Source of the DNA: an uncultured Actinomycetes bacterium
GTDB lineage: Bacteria > Actinomycetota > Thermoleophilia > Solirubrobacterales > Solirubrobacteraceae
NCBI GenBank assembly: GCA_937888775.1
Contig: CALAQT010000515.1
Location: 1 to 41,781 of the forward strand
Direction of reading: 5' to 3'
Length of the DNA stretch: 41,781 nt
Of this stretch, positions 8,243-15,948 are shown one piece after another; position 1 is the stretch's first letter; each line of letters starts with the position of its first letter. A program made the translations under genes and the position numbers. A model generated the notes under the pieces. The model was not told the origin of the DNA. It searched no databases and saw nothing but the letters and a program-made list of their open reading frames with translations.

Positions 8243-9135
8243 CTAGTAGTCGGCCAGCACCTGGTTGGCCATGTTCTGCTCCCCGGTCTGATTCGGATGC
8301 AGCGGGAACGCCGGCGACGTCGGGATGATGCCGTTGACCCAAGCCACGCCGGGCGACTTGCACGCGTCGTGTCCGACGCTCGACGCAAACGTATCGACGT
8401 AGGTGGCGCCGTTTGCCTGCGCCGCCTGCTGGAGGACCTGGTTGAGCTGCTGCTCGAGCGAGTTGAAGTACTTGATGTCGCCCGCGGAGATCGGCACCAG
8501 CGGCCAGCATTCAGATCCGTTGACCGGCAGCGCGTCGGGATAGCCCACCACCATCACCTTCGACTGCGCGGCCCGCTGGTGGATGCCCTGGATGACCGCC
8601 GCGACCTTGGGCTTCGTCGCGTTGATCGCCGCCACGTTGGGATCGCTGCCACCGGAGTCGTAGTGGTTCTTGCACGCGGTGCCGAACGGTGAGAACAAGT
8701 CGAGCTTGGCGCACTCCTTCGCGACGCTGATCAGGCCCGCGTCGTTGCCGCCGATGCCGAGTGTCACGAGCGCGTCGGTGCTGCGCAGCGCGTTGAACTG
8801 CGGCGGCGCGGTCTGCAGGCCGTCTTCGAGGCTCTGCGACTGGGTCATGTCGGCCGTCGTCGCGCTGCTGCAGCTGGCGTCGGTGAAACTCGAGGGAGCC
8901 AGCGTGCGCGTCACGTCGGAGGGATAGTTATTGGTCGAACGTCGCACAGGATCGGGTTCCCGGTCGGCGACGGGACCAGCGGAGCGGCCGTGTAGGAATC
9001 GCCGAGCGACACGTACGGGCCGATCGCAGCCACGGAGGGCGCGGCGCCCAGGGCGAAGAAGGCGACGGCGATGGCTCCCAGGCGGGCGGGGGTGCGGCCT
9101 CCGATGTGGGCCGCAGTGCGGATCGAGTGTGGCAC
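8243..9135 (-). pseudogene. Secreted SGNH/GDSL hydrolase, single-base frameshift
   Basis: The N-terminal part starts at GTG 9135 with a good AGAGGAG site, a signal peptide (hydrophobic core AIAVAFFALGAA) and the block I motif SLGDSYTAAP with the catalytic Ser. Near 8940 the frame changes: TGCGAC-GTTCG reads into an early stop, while one extra base gives the expected C-x-RS-x-x-NYP continuation. The rest (GIGGNDAG block III, LHPNQTG block V with the catalytic His) is intact in the other frame. Repaired length would be about 297 residues, normal for a secreted actinobacterial esterase/lipase. Both halves are well conserved, so this is either very recent damage or a sequence error. Confidence 0.85.
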
Positions 9136-9200
9136 TGTCTCTCCTCTCTGAAGACAGCGCGAGCATAGCGCCCTGTGGGGTGTCCATCCGCAGCAGATGG

Positions 9201-9212
9201 GAACATATGTTC
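9201..9212. promoter_or_regulatory. LexA/SOS box of imuB
   Basis: GAACATATGTTC is a perfect 12-bp palindrome that matches the core of the mycobacterial/actinobacterial LexA operator. The identical 12-mer precedes dnaE2 at 22938. The internal CATATG may also act as the -10 hexamer, which would place transcription start near 9216-9219, at the in-frame GTG 9219. Confidence 0.9.
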
Positions 9213-10559
9213 GCTCCCGTGATCATCTGCGTTCTCATCCCTCGCTTTGCCCTCACGATCGCCGCCGGCGATCGCGCTGAGCTGCTGCAGGGCCCTACCG
9301 CGCTCGCGCCGGAGCCGGGTGGCACCCAGCAGGTGGGCGAGGTCTCGCTCGCCGCCGAGGCGTTCGGCCTCCATCCCGGGATGCGGCTGGGTGAAGCGCT
9401 GGCCAGATGTCCACAGCTGACGCTCGTCCCACCTGACCCAGAGGGCGTCGCCGACTTCTGGGAGCGGCTGCTCGTTCGCCTGGAGTCGATCGGTGCGGCC
9501 CTGGAGCCCGCCCGCCCCGGGTTGGCGTGTTTTGACGCCCACGGGCTGCTGCGACTGCACGGGGGGATCCATGGCGTGCTGGCGGCCTCTCGGCGCGCGC
9601 TGCGGGTCTCAGTCAGATTCGGCGTCGCACCGTCGCGCTTCGCGGCCGTGGCGGCGGCGACAAAGGCCCGCGCCCGCCGTCCTGAGATCGTCTCCGGCGT
9701 CGGGGCTGGCCCGACGACCCGCGGCACCGAGCGCGGCGCCGGCACCGAGCGCAACGGCAGCACCGAGCGCAACGCCGGCACCGAGCGCAACGGCAGCACC
9801 GAGCGCAACGGCAGCACCGAGCGCAACGGCAGCACCGAGCGCAACGGCGACCGGGCCGTGTCACGCGCGTACCTCGCTCCGCTGCCGATCACGCTGCTGC
9901 ACACGCAGGCAGGGCTGGCCGAGCTGCCTGAGGCCTTGGAGCGCCTGGGCGTGAGGACACTAGGCGAGCTGGCGGCGCTGCCGGCCACGGCGCTGGCGGA
10001 TCGCTTCGGCACGGCGGGGCTGCTCGCCCATGACCTTGCCTGCGGAGGCGACAGCCCGCTACGCCCGCGGCCGGCGAGCGAGTTCCTGCGGGAGTCGCTC
10101 GAGCTCCCCGAGGCCGCTTCAGGCAGCCAGCTCGAGCGTGGGCTGGAGCTGCTTATCGACCGCCTGCTGGCCCGGCGTGAGCGACGAGGGCGAACGCTGC
10201 GCTCGGTGGTGATCTCGGCGGTGCTCGTCGAGCAGGGCGGAACCTGGCGTGAGCAGTTCGTCTTTCGCGAGGCGCTCTCGGACCCCGTGCGGATGCGGCT
10301 GGCGCTGACGCCGCGGCTGGCGCTGATGCCCGCTCCGGCGGAGGTGCTGCGCTTGGCGGTGGAGCGCTTCGGACCTCCGGCCAGCGATCAGCGAGCGCTG
10401 CTGGAGGATCCGGCCGCAGCTCGCGGCGGCCGCCTTCGTGAGGCGATCCGCCAGGTCCGCGCCGCCGCCGGCCCCGACGCCGCGCTTCGCGTGCTTGAGG
10501 TCGATCCAGACTCGCGCTTCCCGGAGCGCCGTGCCGTGCTGACGCCCTTCGAGGGGTGA
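9207..10559 (+). CDS. imuB: ImuB-like catalytically inactive Y-family polymerase
   Basis: About 450 residues (ATG 9207; GTG 9219 is a strong alternative because ATG lies inside the SOS box). The fold order is that of Y-family polymerases, but the catalytic acids are missing: VLIPRFALTIAAG stands where the D-x-D-x-F-F motif should be, and LACFDAHGLLRLHGG where S-x-D-E should be. That is the hallmark of ImuB, the scaffold that recruits DnaE2 to the beta clamp in the damage-induced mutasome. The helix-hairpin region (LERLGVRTLGELAALP) and a little-finger-like C-terminal domain are present. Residues 174-215 are a seven-copy TERNGS-type repeat in a loop between palm and helix-hairpin region. No imuA' gene is visible in the window. 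Confidence 0.88.
   Translation: MFAPVIICVLIPRFALTIAAGDRAELLQGPTALAPEPGGTQQVGEVSLAAEAFGLHPGMRLGEALARCPQLTLVPPDPEGVADFWERLLVRLESIGAALEPARPGLACFDAHGLLRLHGGIHGVLAASRRALRVSVRFGVAPSRFAAVAAATKARARRPEIVSGVGAGPTTRGTERGAGTERNGSTERNAGTERNGSTERNGSTERNGSTERNGDRAVSRAYLAPLPITLLHTQAGLAELPEALERLGVRTLGELAALPATALADRFGTAGLLAHDLACGGDSPLRPRPASEFLRESLELPEAASGSQLERGLELLIDRLLARRERRGRTLRSVVISAVLVEQGGTWREQFVFREALSDPVRMRLALTPRLALMPAPAEVLRLAVERFGPPASDQRALLEDPAAARGGRLREAIRQVRAAAGPDAALRVLEVDPDSRFPERRAVLTPFEG
9726..9851 (+). repeat. 18-bp in-frame tandem array inside imuB
   Basis: Seven 18-bp units begin with ACCGAGCGC at 9726, 9744, 9762, 9780, 9798, 9816 and 9834, encoding TERN(G/A)(S/G) hexapeptides. The last units are near identical (ACCGAGCGCAACGGCAGC), the first two diverge. 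The unit is a multiple of three, so copy-number change would not break the gene. Confidence 0.95.
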
Positions 10560-10582
10560 TGCTCCCGCACCCCCAATTCCCG

Positions 10583-10625
10583 GCTTACACATCAACCGCG
10601 TAGTTCTTACTCAATTTATGTGTAA
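10583..10625. promoter_or_regulatory. TTACACAT/ATGTGTAA inverted repeat downstream of the ATPase gene
   Basis: TTACACAT at 10585-10592 and ATGTGTAA at 10618-10625 are perfect 8-bp inverted repeats in an AT-rich patch between the imuB stop and the end of the convergent ATPase gene. GCTTACACAT (10583-10592) recurs exactly at 11843-11852 on the other side of the ATPase gene, so it belongs to the edges of that cassette. It could be a protein site, a terminator or an element end. Confidence 0.55.
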
Positions 10626-10644
10626 TAGATTTTGGTGGTGGTTT

Positions 10645-11823
10645 TCATCCTCCGAATGGGTCGAGGCGACTCAGATAGTGCTTGAAGAGCGGATTGACTA
10701 TCTGCCAGTTGCCGCGCGCCACGTGCTCCAGGACTCCCGCCCGCAGCAGCAGCTTGAGCACCCGGTCGCGGATCGCCGGCGCCAACCGTCTCGGCACCGG
10801 ATCTCCCAGCGCGATCGCGCGCGCCACTTGCAGCGCGTTCTTGTGCAGCCTTCTGATCTGCTCGACCGTCTGCTCCATCGTCGGAAGATCACCCTCGAGC
10901 GCAGCTCGGTACCCGAGCGCCACCATGTCGAGATCGATCTTCCGTTGATCGAGCTGCACGGACACGAGGTGCGTCTGCTGGGCGATTCGCATCGTGGCGC
11001 ACGGATGGCCCGCTCCGAGCTCGACGATCCGCTGCAGCGCAGCCGGCTCGAGCGCGCAGTCATCGGCCTCGAAGCGCTGGGTCAAGCCACGCACCCAGTC
11101 CTGCGCGGCGATCGGGCGCAGAGCATGAAACCCCCCGAAGCCGCTGAACGCTCGCTGGTTGGGCCCGAACAGGTCACGCATCACGTGCTCGATGCTCCCC
11201 GCAAACAGGTAGCTGACGCTGACGCTGCGCTGGAACGCGGCTCGCATGCGCTTCGTCACCTGATCAGGATGTCCGTAGGGATGGCGTTCGCTCGCCAGCT
11301 CCTGGAACTCATCGAAGAAGACGACCATCCGCCGACCGTCCGCGCTGGCGACCCGCTCGGGAAGATCAAGCGCCAGGTCAAGCGCGCGCTGAGGATCCTG
11401 GGCGGCCCAACCCGGGGTGATCGCGAGCTCGACCCCCTCGCCGAGTTGACCCTGAAGCTTGAGCACGGCAGCTGCCTGCGTGGCGCTCAGGGCTGCGCGG
11501 CCGAGCTCCCTGGCCCTGCGAACCAGGCGCCGGGCGGGAGAGCGATTCGCGATCACCGCCACCGCCAGCGCCTCCGCCAGCTCGGCAGCATCGGAGATCC
11601 GAAACAGGTCCAGGCGGGCCGAATAGCACCCCCGCCTGGCCGCCCGTGCGAGCGCGGCCTCGCAGACACTGGTCTTCCCCGTCCTTCGCGGCCCCGCCAG
11701 GATCAGATTGGTCCCGCCCACCAGCGCACCGGCAACCTCACGTACGTCGTCCTCACGGCCGATCATCTGACTCGCCGGAATCGGCGTGTCGGTGGGAAAG
11801 AGGTCGCCACTGGCCTGTCGCAT
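10645..11823 (-). CDS. AAA+ ATPase (archaeal-ATPase-like)
   Basis: A 392-residue single-domain P-loop ATPase. Walker A is GPRRTGKT (44-51), Walker B is MVVFFDEF (166-173), followed by a sensor-like region FAGSIEHVM. The C-terminal 90 residues (RLHKNALQVARAIALGD ... LLRAGVLEHVARGNWQIVNPL) look like a winged helix. This matches the prokaryotic STAND-like/archaeal ATPase group of unknown client. It is convergent with imuB and sits between imuB and DUF6504, which in many actinobacteria are adjacent, so it looks inserted. AT-rich flanks share the motif TTACACA. No partner gene is adjacent. Confidence 0.8.
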   Translation of the reverse strand: MRQASGDLFPTDTPIPASQMIGREDDVREVAGALVGGTNLILAGPRRTGKTSVCEAALARAARRGCYSARLDLFRISDAAELAEALAVAVIANRSPARRLVRRARELGRAALSATQAAAVLKLQGQLGEGVELAITPGWAAQDPQRALDLALDLPERVASADGRRMVVFFDEFQELASERHPYGHPDQVTKRMRAAFQRSVSVSYLFAGSIEHVMRDLFGPNQRAFSGFGGFHALRPIAAQDWVRGLTQRFEADDCALEPAALQRIVELGAGHPCATMRIAQQTHLVSVQLDQRKIDLDMVALGYRAALEGDLPTMEQTVEQIRRLHKNALQVARAIALGDPVPRRLAPAIRDRVLKLLLRAGVLEHVARGNWQIVNPLFKHYLSRLDPFGG

Positions 11824-11842
11824 CCCTCGCAGTCTATCATTA

Positions 11843-11885
11843 GCTTACACATTATCTGTGTAAAATTTCCTTCGATTCCGTGTAA
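11843..11885 (-). promoter_or_regulatory. TTACACA-N5-TGTGTAA operator at the ATPase gene start
   Basis: TTACACA (11846-11852) and TGTGTAA (11858-11864) form a perfect 7-5-7 inverted repeat 22 bp upstream of the ATPase ATG; a third half site CGTGTAA lies at 11879-11885. The position is right for an autoregulatory operator and fits the winged-helix tail of the ATPase, but that link is inference. DUF6504 starts 15 bp further on in the other direction, so the site could also affect it. Confidence 0.6.
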
Positions 11886-11900
11886 ACAGAGAGCGCCGCG

Positions 11901-12143
11901 ATGAGCGGCCCACGACGGCTGTCGGTCCCCCGCCGCGTTTCCGTGAGCGCCCGTGAGAATGGTCAGCCGCTGACCGTCGCCGATCGGGCGGTTGACGCCG
12001 TCCGGGAGTCGTGGCTGGTGGAGGATCGCTGGTGGACCGAGCGCCCGCTGCGGCGCCGCTATTGGGAGATCGTCACGACGTGCGGACGCGACGAGGTCGT
12101 GTTTGAAAATCTGGAGAACGGAAGCTGGTGGCAACAGCGATGA
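11901..12143 (+). CDS. DUF6504 family protein (mutasome neighbour)
   Basis: An 80-residue protein with the pattern PLTVADRAVDAVRESWLVED followed by RWWTERPLRRRYWEIV and a C-terminal VFENLENGSWWQQR. This matches the small family usually found between imuB and dnaE2 in actinobacteria (annotated DUF6504, function unknown). Here it is cut off from imuB by the ATPase cassette and from dnaE2 by 10.8 kb. It has no SOS box of its own that I can see, so it may have lost damage control. The start is ATG 11901 with a weak purine-rich region (AACAGAGAGCG) before it. Confidence 0.75.
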   Translation: MSGPRRLSVPRRVSVSARENGQPLTVADRAVDAVRESWLVEDRWWTERPLRRRYWEIVTTCGRDEVVFENLENGSWWQQR

Positions 12144-12177
12144 GACTCCCCGCATCGAGCCCCCCCTCGGCAGCGCG

Positions 12178-12230
12178 GTGCCGTGATTCAGCGAATTGGG
12201 GTCGCGTCACGGAACTCCGAATCACGACAC
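12178..12230. repeat. Inverted repeat GTGCCGTGATTC, copy A
   Basis: GTGCCGTGATTC (12178-12189) and GAATCACGACAC (12219-12230) pair over 11 of 12 bp around a 29-base loop, just before the aldo/keto reductase gene. The same 12-bp arm occurs at 26581-26592 with a perfect partner at 26653-26664, so this is a dispersed element in this genome. Possible roles are terminator, operator or miniature mobile element. Confidence 0.7.
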
Positions 12231-12246
12231 TAGACTCAGACTTGAG

Positions 12247-13407
12247 ATGACTGATTCGCGCCTGCCGATCGACCCCGGCCCGGTTGCCGTCGGCACGTGG
12301 AGCGGCGGTCGGTTCATGCACTTCGGTGAGCCGCTCGACGACAACCGCTACCTGGCGCTGATCACTCCCGACGACTCGATCTCGACCGTGATCACCGCCG
12401 ACGTGTATGGCACCGGCGAGGCCGATCGGATGCTGGGACGCGCGATTGCCGGTCACCCGCGCTCGGAGATGTGCGTGGTCGGTGCGGTCGGCCACGATTT
12501 CTACGCAGGCGAGCGGGATGGCGCCAAGGGCTTTCCGCGTTTCACCGATCCCCGCTTGCGGACCGCATCCCAGTACCCCGATTACCTGCAGATGGCCACC
12601 GAGCAGAGCCTGCAGCGTTGCGGGATCGACCAGTTCGATCTGCTGTTGCTGCATAACCCCGACCGCACCGGCTACACCAGCGACGCTGTCTGGTCGGCGA
12701 TGGCGGCACTGCGCGACGCGGGCCTGACGCGGATGATCGGCGTTGCCCCCGGCCCCGCCAACGGCTTCACGCTCGATGTGATCGATTGCCTGGAGCGCTT
12801 CGGTGAGCTGATCGACTGGGCGATGGTGATTCTCAACCCGCTCGAGCCCTGGCCGGGCGAGCTGTGCTTGGCGGCGGCCGAGGCCAGCGATGTCAAGGTG
12901 ATAACCCGAGTGGTGGATTACGGCGGATTGTTCTTCGATGATCTCCGCCCCGGTCAGCAACTGGCGCCCAAGGATCATCGGAGCTTCCGTCCCGACGGAT
13001 GGATCGAGGCCGGCCGGGCGCGGATTGACGCGATGCGACCGATCGCCGAGCGCACCGGCCTGACCATGATCCAGCTCGCGTGCCAATGGAATCTGGCTCA
13101 CGAATCGGTGGCGTGCGTAGCGCCGACCCTGATCCAGGAGGTCGGGGAGGGAACTGCGACGATCGAGGCCAAGCGCGCCGAGCTCGCCGCCATGCCCATC
13201 GAACTACGGTTGTCGGCTTCCGACATACAGGCGATCCGCTCGCTGGGTGACAACACGGGCAGCATGGCGCTCAAGGGTGCCAGCCCGGAGCACGCCGGCG
13301 ATGAGAAGCCCGATCGCTGGAGCCTCGATGACCGCTTGGTCGCGGTCGCGCACCGCTGGCGGATCGAGCCCGAGCGCGATCTCGTCCAGATCTCCACCGC
13401 GGCGTAG
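12247..13407 (+). CDS. Aldo/keto reductase family protein, incomplete catalytic tetrad
   Basis: A 386-residue TIM-barrel AKR relative. ADVYGTGEAD (51-60) carries the tetrad Tyr (Y54), and LLLLHNPD carries the His. The usual Asp of the F-D-T-A-x-x-Y-G motif aligns with Ile49, and the Lys of A-T-K-x-G aligns with Ala in VVGAVGH, so two of four catalytic residues seem to be missing. The C-terminal region has a typical AKR helix (IAERTGLTMIQLACQWNL). It may be a non-reductase barrel or use another mechanism. ATG 12247 is chosen over the upstream ATG at 12196 because the latter lies inside inverted repeat A and adds unrelated residues. Confidence 0.75.
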   Translation: MTDSRLPIDPGPVAVGTWSGGRFMHFGEPLDDNRYLALITPDDSISTVITADVYGTGEADRMLGRAIAGHPRSEMCVVGAVGHDFYAGERDGAKGFPRFTDPRLRTASQYPDYLQMATEQSLQRCGIDQFDLLLLHNPDRTGYTSDAVWSAMAALRDAGLTRMIGVAPGPANGFTLDVIDCLERFGELIDWAMVILNPLEPWPGELCLAAAEASDVKVITRVVDYGGLFFDDLRPGQQLAPKDHRSFRPDGWIEAGRARIDAMRPIAERTGLTMIQLACQWNLAHESVACVAPTLIQEVGEGTATIEAKRAELAAMPIELRLSASDIQAIRSLGDNTGSMALKGASPEHAGDEKPDRWSLDDRLVAVAHRWRIEPERDLVQISTAA

Positions 13408-13431
13408 CGTCGATCAAGACTCGCGGCGGAT

Positions 13432-13473
13432 TTGCACATCTCGCTTGTGCAACATCTTTGAGATCTGTATACC
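13432..13473 (+). promoter_or_regulatory. liv operon promoter with overlapping operator
   Basis: TTGTGC (13445-13450) and TATACC (13468-13473) are 17 bp apart. The predicted start of transcription falls at about 13480-13481, directly on the GTG start of livG, so the mRNA should be leaderless. A perfect inverted repeat TTGCACA-N7-TGTGCAA (13432-13438 and 13446-13452) covers the -35 element and is well placed for a repressor. Confidence 0.6.
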
Positions 13474-13480
13474 TGCGCCC

Positions 13481-14377
13481 GTGCCCGACGCCGCTGGCCA
13501 CGCGGTACACGAGGAGGAACCGCCGCGCAATCGTCCAGTGCTGGTCGTCGAGGACCTGACCGTCCGGTTCGCCGGCGTCCTGGCCCTCGATCACGTGTCA
13601 CTGGAGCTCGCCGGTGGCGAGGTGCTGGGGGTGATCGGACCCAACGGCGCCGGCAAGACCACGCTGTTCAACGTTATCTGTGGATTTGTCGCTCCCGATA
13701 CGGGAACGCTGTCCTGGCGCGGACAGTTGATGGCGCGGATGCGCCCGCACCGGCTGGCCGGGCTTGGGATCGCCCGTACGTTGCAAGGCGTGGGGTTGTT
13801 CGAGCGGCTGACCGTGCTCGAGAATGTGATGGCCGGCGCCGAGCACTTTCGGCGCGCCAAGGCGCTCAGCGGTCTGCTCGGGCTGCCTCGTTCAGATCGC
13901 GACGAACGCGAGTTGCGCGAGCGGGCGCTCACCGCGCTGACCCGGCTCGGGTGCGAGGACGTCGCTGCGAGATTGCCGGCAACGCTTCCTTACGCGGTCC
14001 GCAAGCGAGTAGCGCTTGCCCGTTCGCTGGTGGCAGAGCCCGAGCTCCTGCTGCTGGACGAACCGGCAGGCGGCCTGGACGCCGGCGAGCTGTCCGAGAT
14101 GGCCAAGCTGATCGACTCGCTGCGCAGCTCGATCGCCGTGATGGTGGTCGAGCACCACATGGACTTCGTGACCTCGGTGTGTGACCGCGTGGTGGTGCTC
14201 GATTTCGGCCGCGTGATCGCCGAAGGCCCGCCGTCCGCGATCGGGCGGGACCCACTCGTGCTCGAGGCCTACCTGGGCCGGGCCGCGGACACCGACATGG
14301 TCGCCGCCGGCGGAGCCGGCGACGGAGCCGGAACCGGAACCGGAACCGGAGCCGGAGCCGGAGCCGGCGATGCTTGA
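13481..14377 (+). CDS. livG: Branched-chain amino acid type ABC transporter ATPase (LivG)
   Basis: 298 residues. Walker A GPNGAGKT at 53-60 and Walker B LLLLDEP near 189-195, with the downstream His in VVEHHMD (H-loop region). The ABC signature is poor: LPYAVRKRVALARSL replaces the usual LS-x-G-x-x-R pattern of LivG, lacking the signature glycine. The C-terminus ends in an Ala/Gly/Thr tail coded by a hexanucleotide repeat. The start is GTG 13481, which coincides with the predicted transcription start. It overlaps livF by 8 bp and begins the five-gene operon that imports a small amino acid or similar solute. The pair of ATPases probably works as a heterodimer. Confidence 0.9.
   Translation: MPDAAGHAVHEEEPPRNRPVLVVEDLTVRFAGVLALDHVSLELAGGEVLGVIGPNGAGKTTLFNVICGFVAPDTGTLSWRGQLMARMRPHRLAGLGIARTLQGVGLFERLTVLENVMAGAEHFRRAKALSGLLGLPRSDRDERELRERALTALTRLGCEDVAARLPATLPYAVRKRVALARSLVAEPELLLLDEPAGGLDAGELSEMAKLIDSLRSSIAVMVVEHHMDFVTSVCDRVVVLDFGRVIAEGPPSAIGRDPLVLEAYLGRAADTDMVAAGGAGDGAGTGTGTGAGAGAGDA
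14324..14365 (+). repeat. Hexanucleotide repeat at the livG 3' end
   Basis: Seven hexamers in a row, GGAGCC once, GGAACC three times and GGAGCC three times, encode the alternating Gly-Ala/Gly-Thr tail of LivG. The array stops 4 bp before the livF ATG at 14370. Gain or loss of units keeps the frame and changes only the tail length. Confidence 0.95.
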
Positions 14378-15068
14378 GGTTGACGCTCTGGTGACCGAGT
14401 ACGGCGCGACCCGGGCCGTCGACGGCGTGTCGCTCAGCGTTGCCCGCGGAACGGTGACCGCCGTGCTGGGCGCCAACGGCGCAGGAAAGACGTCGCTGCT
14501 GCGGACAATCTCCGGCCTGGTGCGAGCCCGCAGCGGCCGTGTGACGTTCGGTGGTGACGACATCACCACAGCCTCGGTCGAGGACATTGTCCGCCGTGGC
14601 CTCGCGCACGTCCCTGAGGGCCGGGGCGTAATCGGCGAGCTGACGGTGCAGGAGAACCTCAGGCTGGGCGGCCTCTGGCGCCGGCGCGCCGCAGCGCCGC
14701 CGGCGGAGATCTACGATCTCTTCCCCAGGCTGGCCGAGCGCCGGAGCCAGCCGGCCTCGACGCTGTCCGGCGGCGAGCGCCAGATGCTCTCCATCGGCCG
14801 GGCCCTGATGGCGAGACCGCGTGGGCTATTGCTTGACGAGCCCTCGCTCGGCCTCGCTCCGCTGGTCACCGCGCAGATCATGGCCCTGATCCGGTCCCTG
14901 TGTGACACCCAGGGACTGGCGGTCCTGCTGGTCGAGCAGAACGCCCGCAGCGCGCTGTCGATCGCCGATCGGGGGATCGTCCTCAACCTCGGACGCGTGG
15001 TCGCCGATCAAGAGCCCGAGCAGCTGACGGCCAACGAGCAACTCCGGCACGCCTACCTGGGGTTCTGA
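14370..15068 (+). CDS. livF: Branched-chain amino acid type ABC transporter ATPase (LivF)
   Basis: 232 residues with a complete ABC set: GANGAGKT Walker A, LSGGERQML signature, LLLDEPSLGLAP Walker B with D-loop, and the LivF-typical VLLVEQNA. The protein is the second nucleotide-binding subunit of the Liv-type importer and lies on the cytoplasmic face. It overlaps livG by 8 bp and ends 1 bp before livH. Its signature motif is intact, unlike LivG, so ATP hydrolysis may be mostly at the site completed by the LivF signature. Confidence 0.93.
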   Translation: MLEVDALVTEYGATRAVDGVSLSVARGTVTAVLGANGAGKTSLLRTISGLVRARSGRVTFGGDDITTASVEDIVRRGLAHVPEGRGVIGELTVQENLRLGGLWRRRAAAPPAEIYDLFPRLAERRSQPASTLSGGERQMLSIGRALMARPRGLLLDEPSLGLAPLVTAQIMALIRSLCDTQGLAVLLVEQNARSALSIADRGIVLNLGRVVADQEPEQLTANEQLRHAYLGF

Positions 15069-15069
15069 G

Positions 15070-15948
15070 GTGACGAAGTTCATCGACCTCACGCTAAACG
15101 GTGTCTCCACCGGGGCCATCTACGCGGCCGTCGCCCTCGCACTCGTCCTGATCTGGCGGGCGACGCGGATCGTGAACTTCGCGCAGGGCGGAATGCTGAT
15201 GATCACCACGTTCATCGCTTCGAGCGTGATCAACTCCTCCGGCTCCTACTGGCTTGGCTTCGGTGTCGCGCTGGCCAGCGGCCTCGTTCTCGGCGCGGTC
15301 ACCGAACGGGTGCTGATCCGTCGGGTCGAGTCGGCGCCGCCGCTCAACGCCGTGATCGTGGCGCTCGGACTGCTGATCCTGCTGCAAGCGGCGGCCGGGA
15401 TGATCTGGGGCAACTCACCCCGGGCATTTCCGGCCGCGTTCTCGATCCGCGGTTACGAGGTCGGTTCAACGCGTGTGCTGTTCGCCCCCAATGACACCTT
15501 CATCGTCCTCGTCGTGCTCGGCGTGGCGCTCGGACTGGGGGTGCTGTTCCGCGTCACCCCGCTCGGGCTGCGGATGCGAGCCGCCGCCTTTGAGCCCGAG
15601 GTCGCGCGCCTGCTCGGCGTGCGGGTGGGTCAGATGTTCACGGTCGGGTGGGCGCTTGCCGCACTGGTCGGCTCACTGGCCGGCCTGCTCGTCGCCCCGT
15701 CGGTGTTCGTCGGGCCCAACAACTTCGACCCGATCCTGATCTTCGGCTTCACGGCGGCTGTGCTCGGCGGTCTGGACAGTCCGCTCGGCGCGGTCATCGG
15801 CGGGCTCGTGCTCGGGCTGGCACTGTCATACGTCTCGGGTTACGAGGGCTCCTCGATGGTGACACTCGCGGCGCTGCTGATCCTCGTCGCCGTGTTGATG
15901 GTCCGCCCGACCGGCTTGTTCTCAACGGCTCAGGGCAGGCGGGTGTGA
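15070..15948 (+). CDS. livH: Branched-chain amino acid type ABC permease (LivH)
   Basis: 292 residues with about eight membrane helices. It shows the LivH features GAIYAAVALALVLIWRATRIVNFAQG cut here to its start, an internal EAA-like loop around RVTPLGLRMRAAA, and the C-terminal GLDSPLGAVIGGLVLGL. It starts at GTG 15070 right after the livF stop and overlaps livM by GTGA (15945-15948). It forms one half of the translocation pore. Confidence 0.93.
   Translation: MTKFIDLTLNGVSTGAIYAAVALALVLIWRATRIVNFAQGGMLMITTFIASSVINSSGSYWLGFGVALASGLVLGAVTERVLIRRVESAPPLNAVIVALGLLILLQAAAGMIWGNSPRAFPAAFSIRGYEVGSTRVLFAPNDTFIVLVVLGVALGLGVLFRVTPLGLRMRAAAFEPEVARLLGVRVGQMFTVGWALAALVGSLAGLLVAPSVFVGPNNFDPILIFGFTAAVLGGLDSPLGAVIGGLVLGLALSYVSGYEGSSMVTLAALLILVAVLMVRPTGLFSTAQGRRV

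Noticed and set aside
9207..10559. Active DinB-type (Pol IV) polymerase
   Set aside because: The catalytic Asp/Glu residues of Y-family polymerases are absent at both motif positions, which fits ImuB.
10645..11823. ImuA' or RecA-like mutasome partner
   Set aside because: The protein is an archaeal-type AAA+ ATPase with GPRRTGKT and a winged helix, convergent to imuB and without an SOS box; it does not look like SulA/RecA-type ImuA'.
10618..11904. A 428-codon frame on the plus strand opposite the AAA+ ATPase
   Set aside because: The minus-strand product has Walker A and B motifs and a winged helix; the plus-strand product has none.
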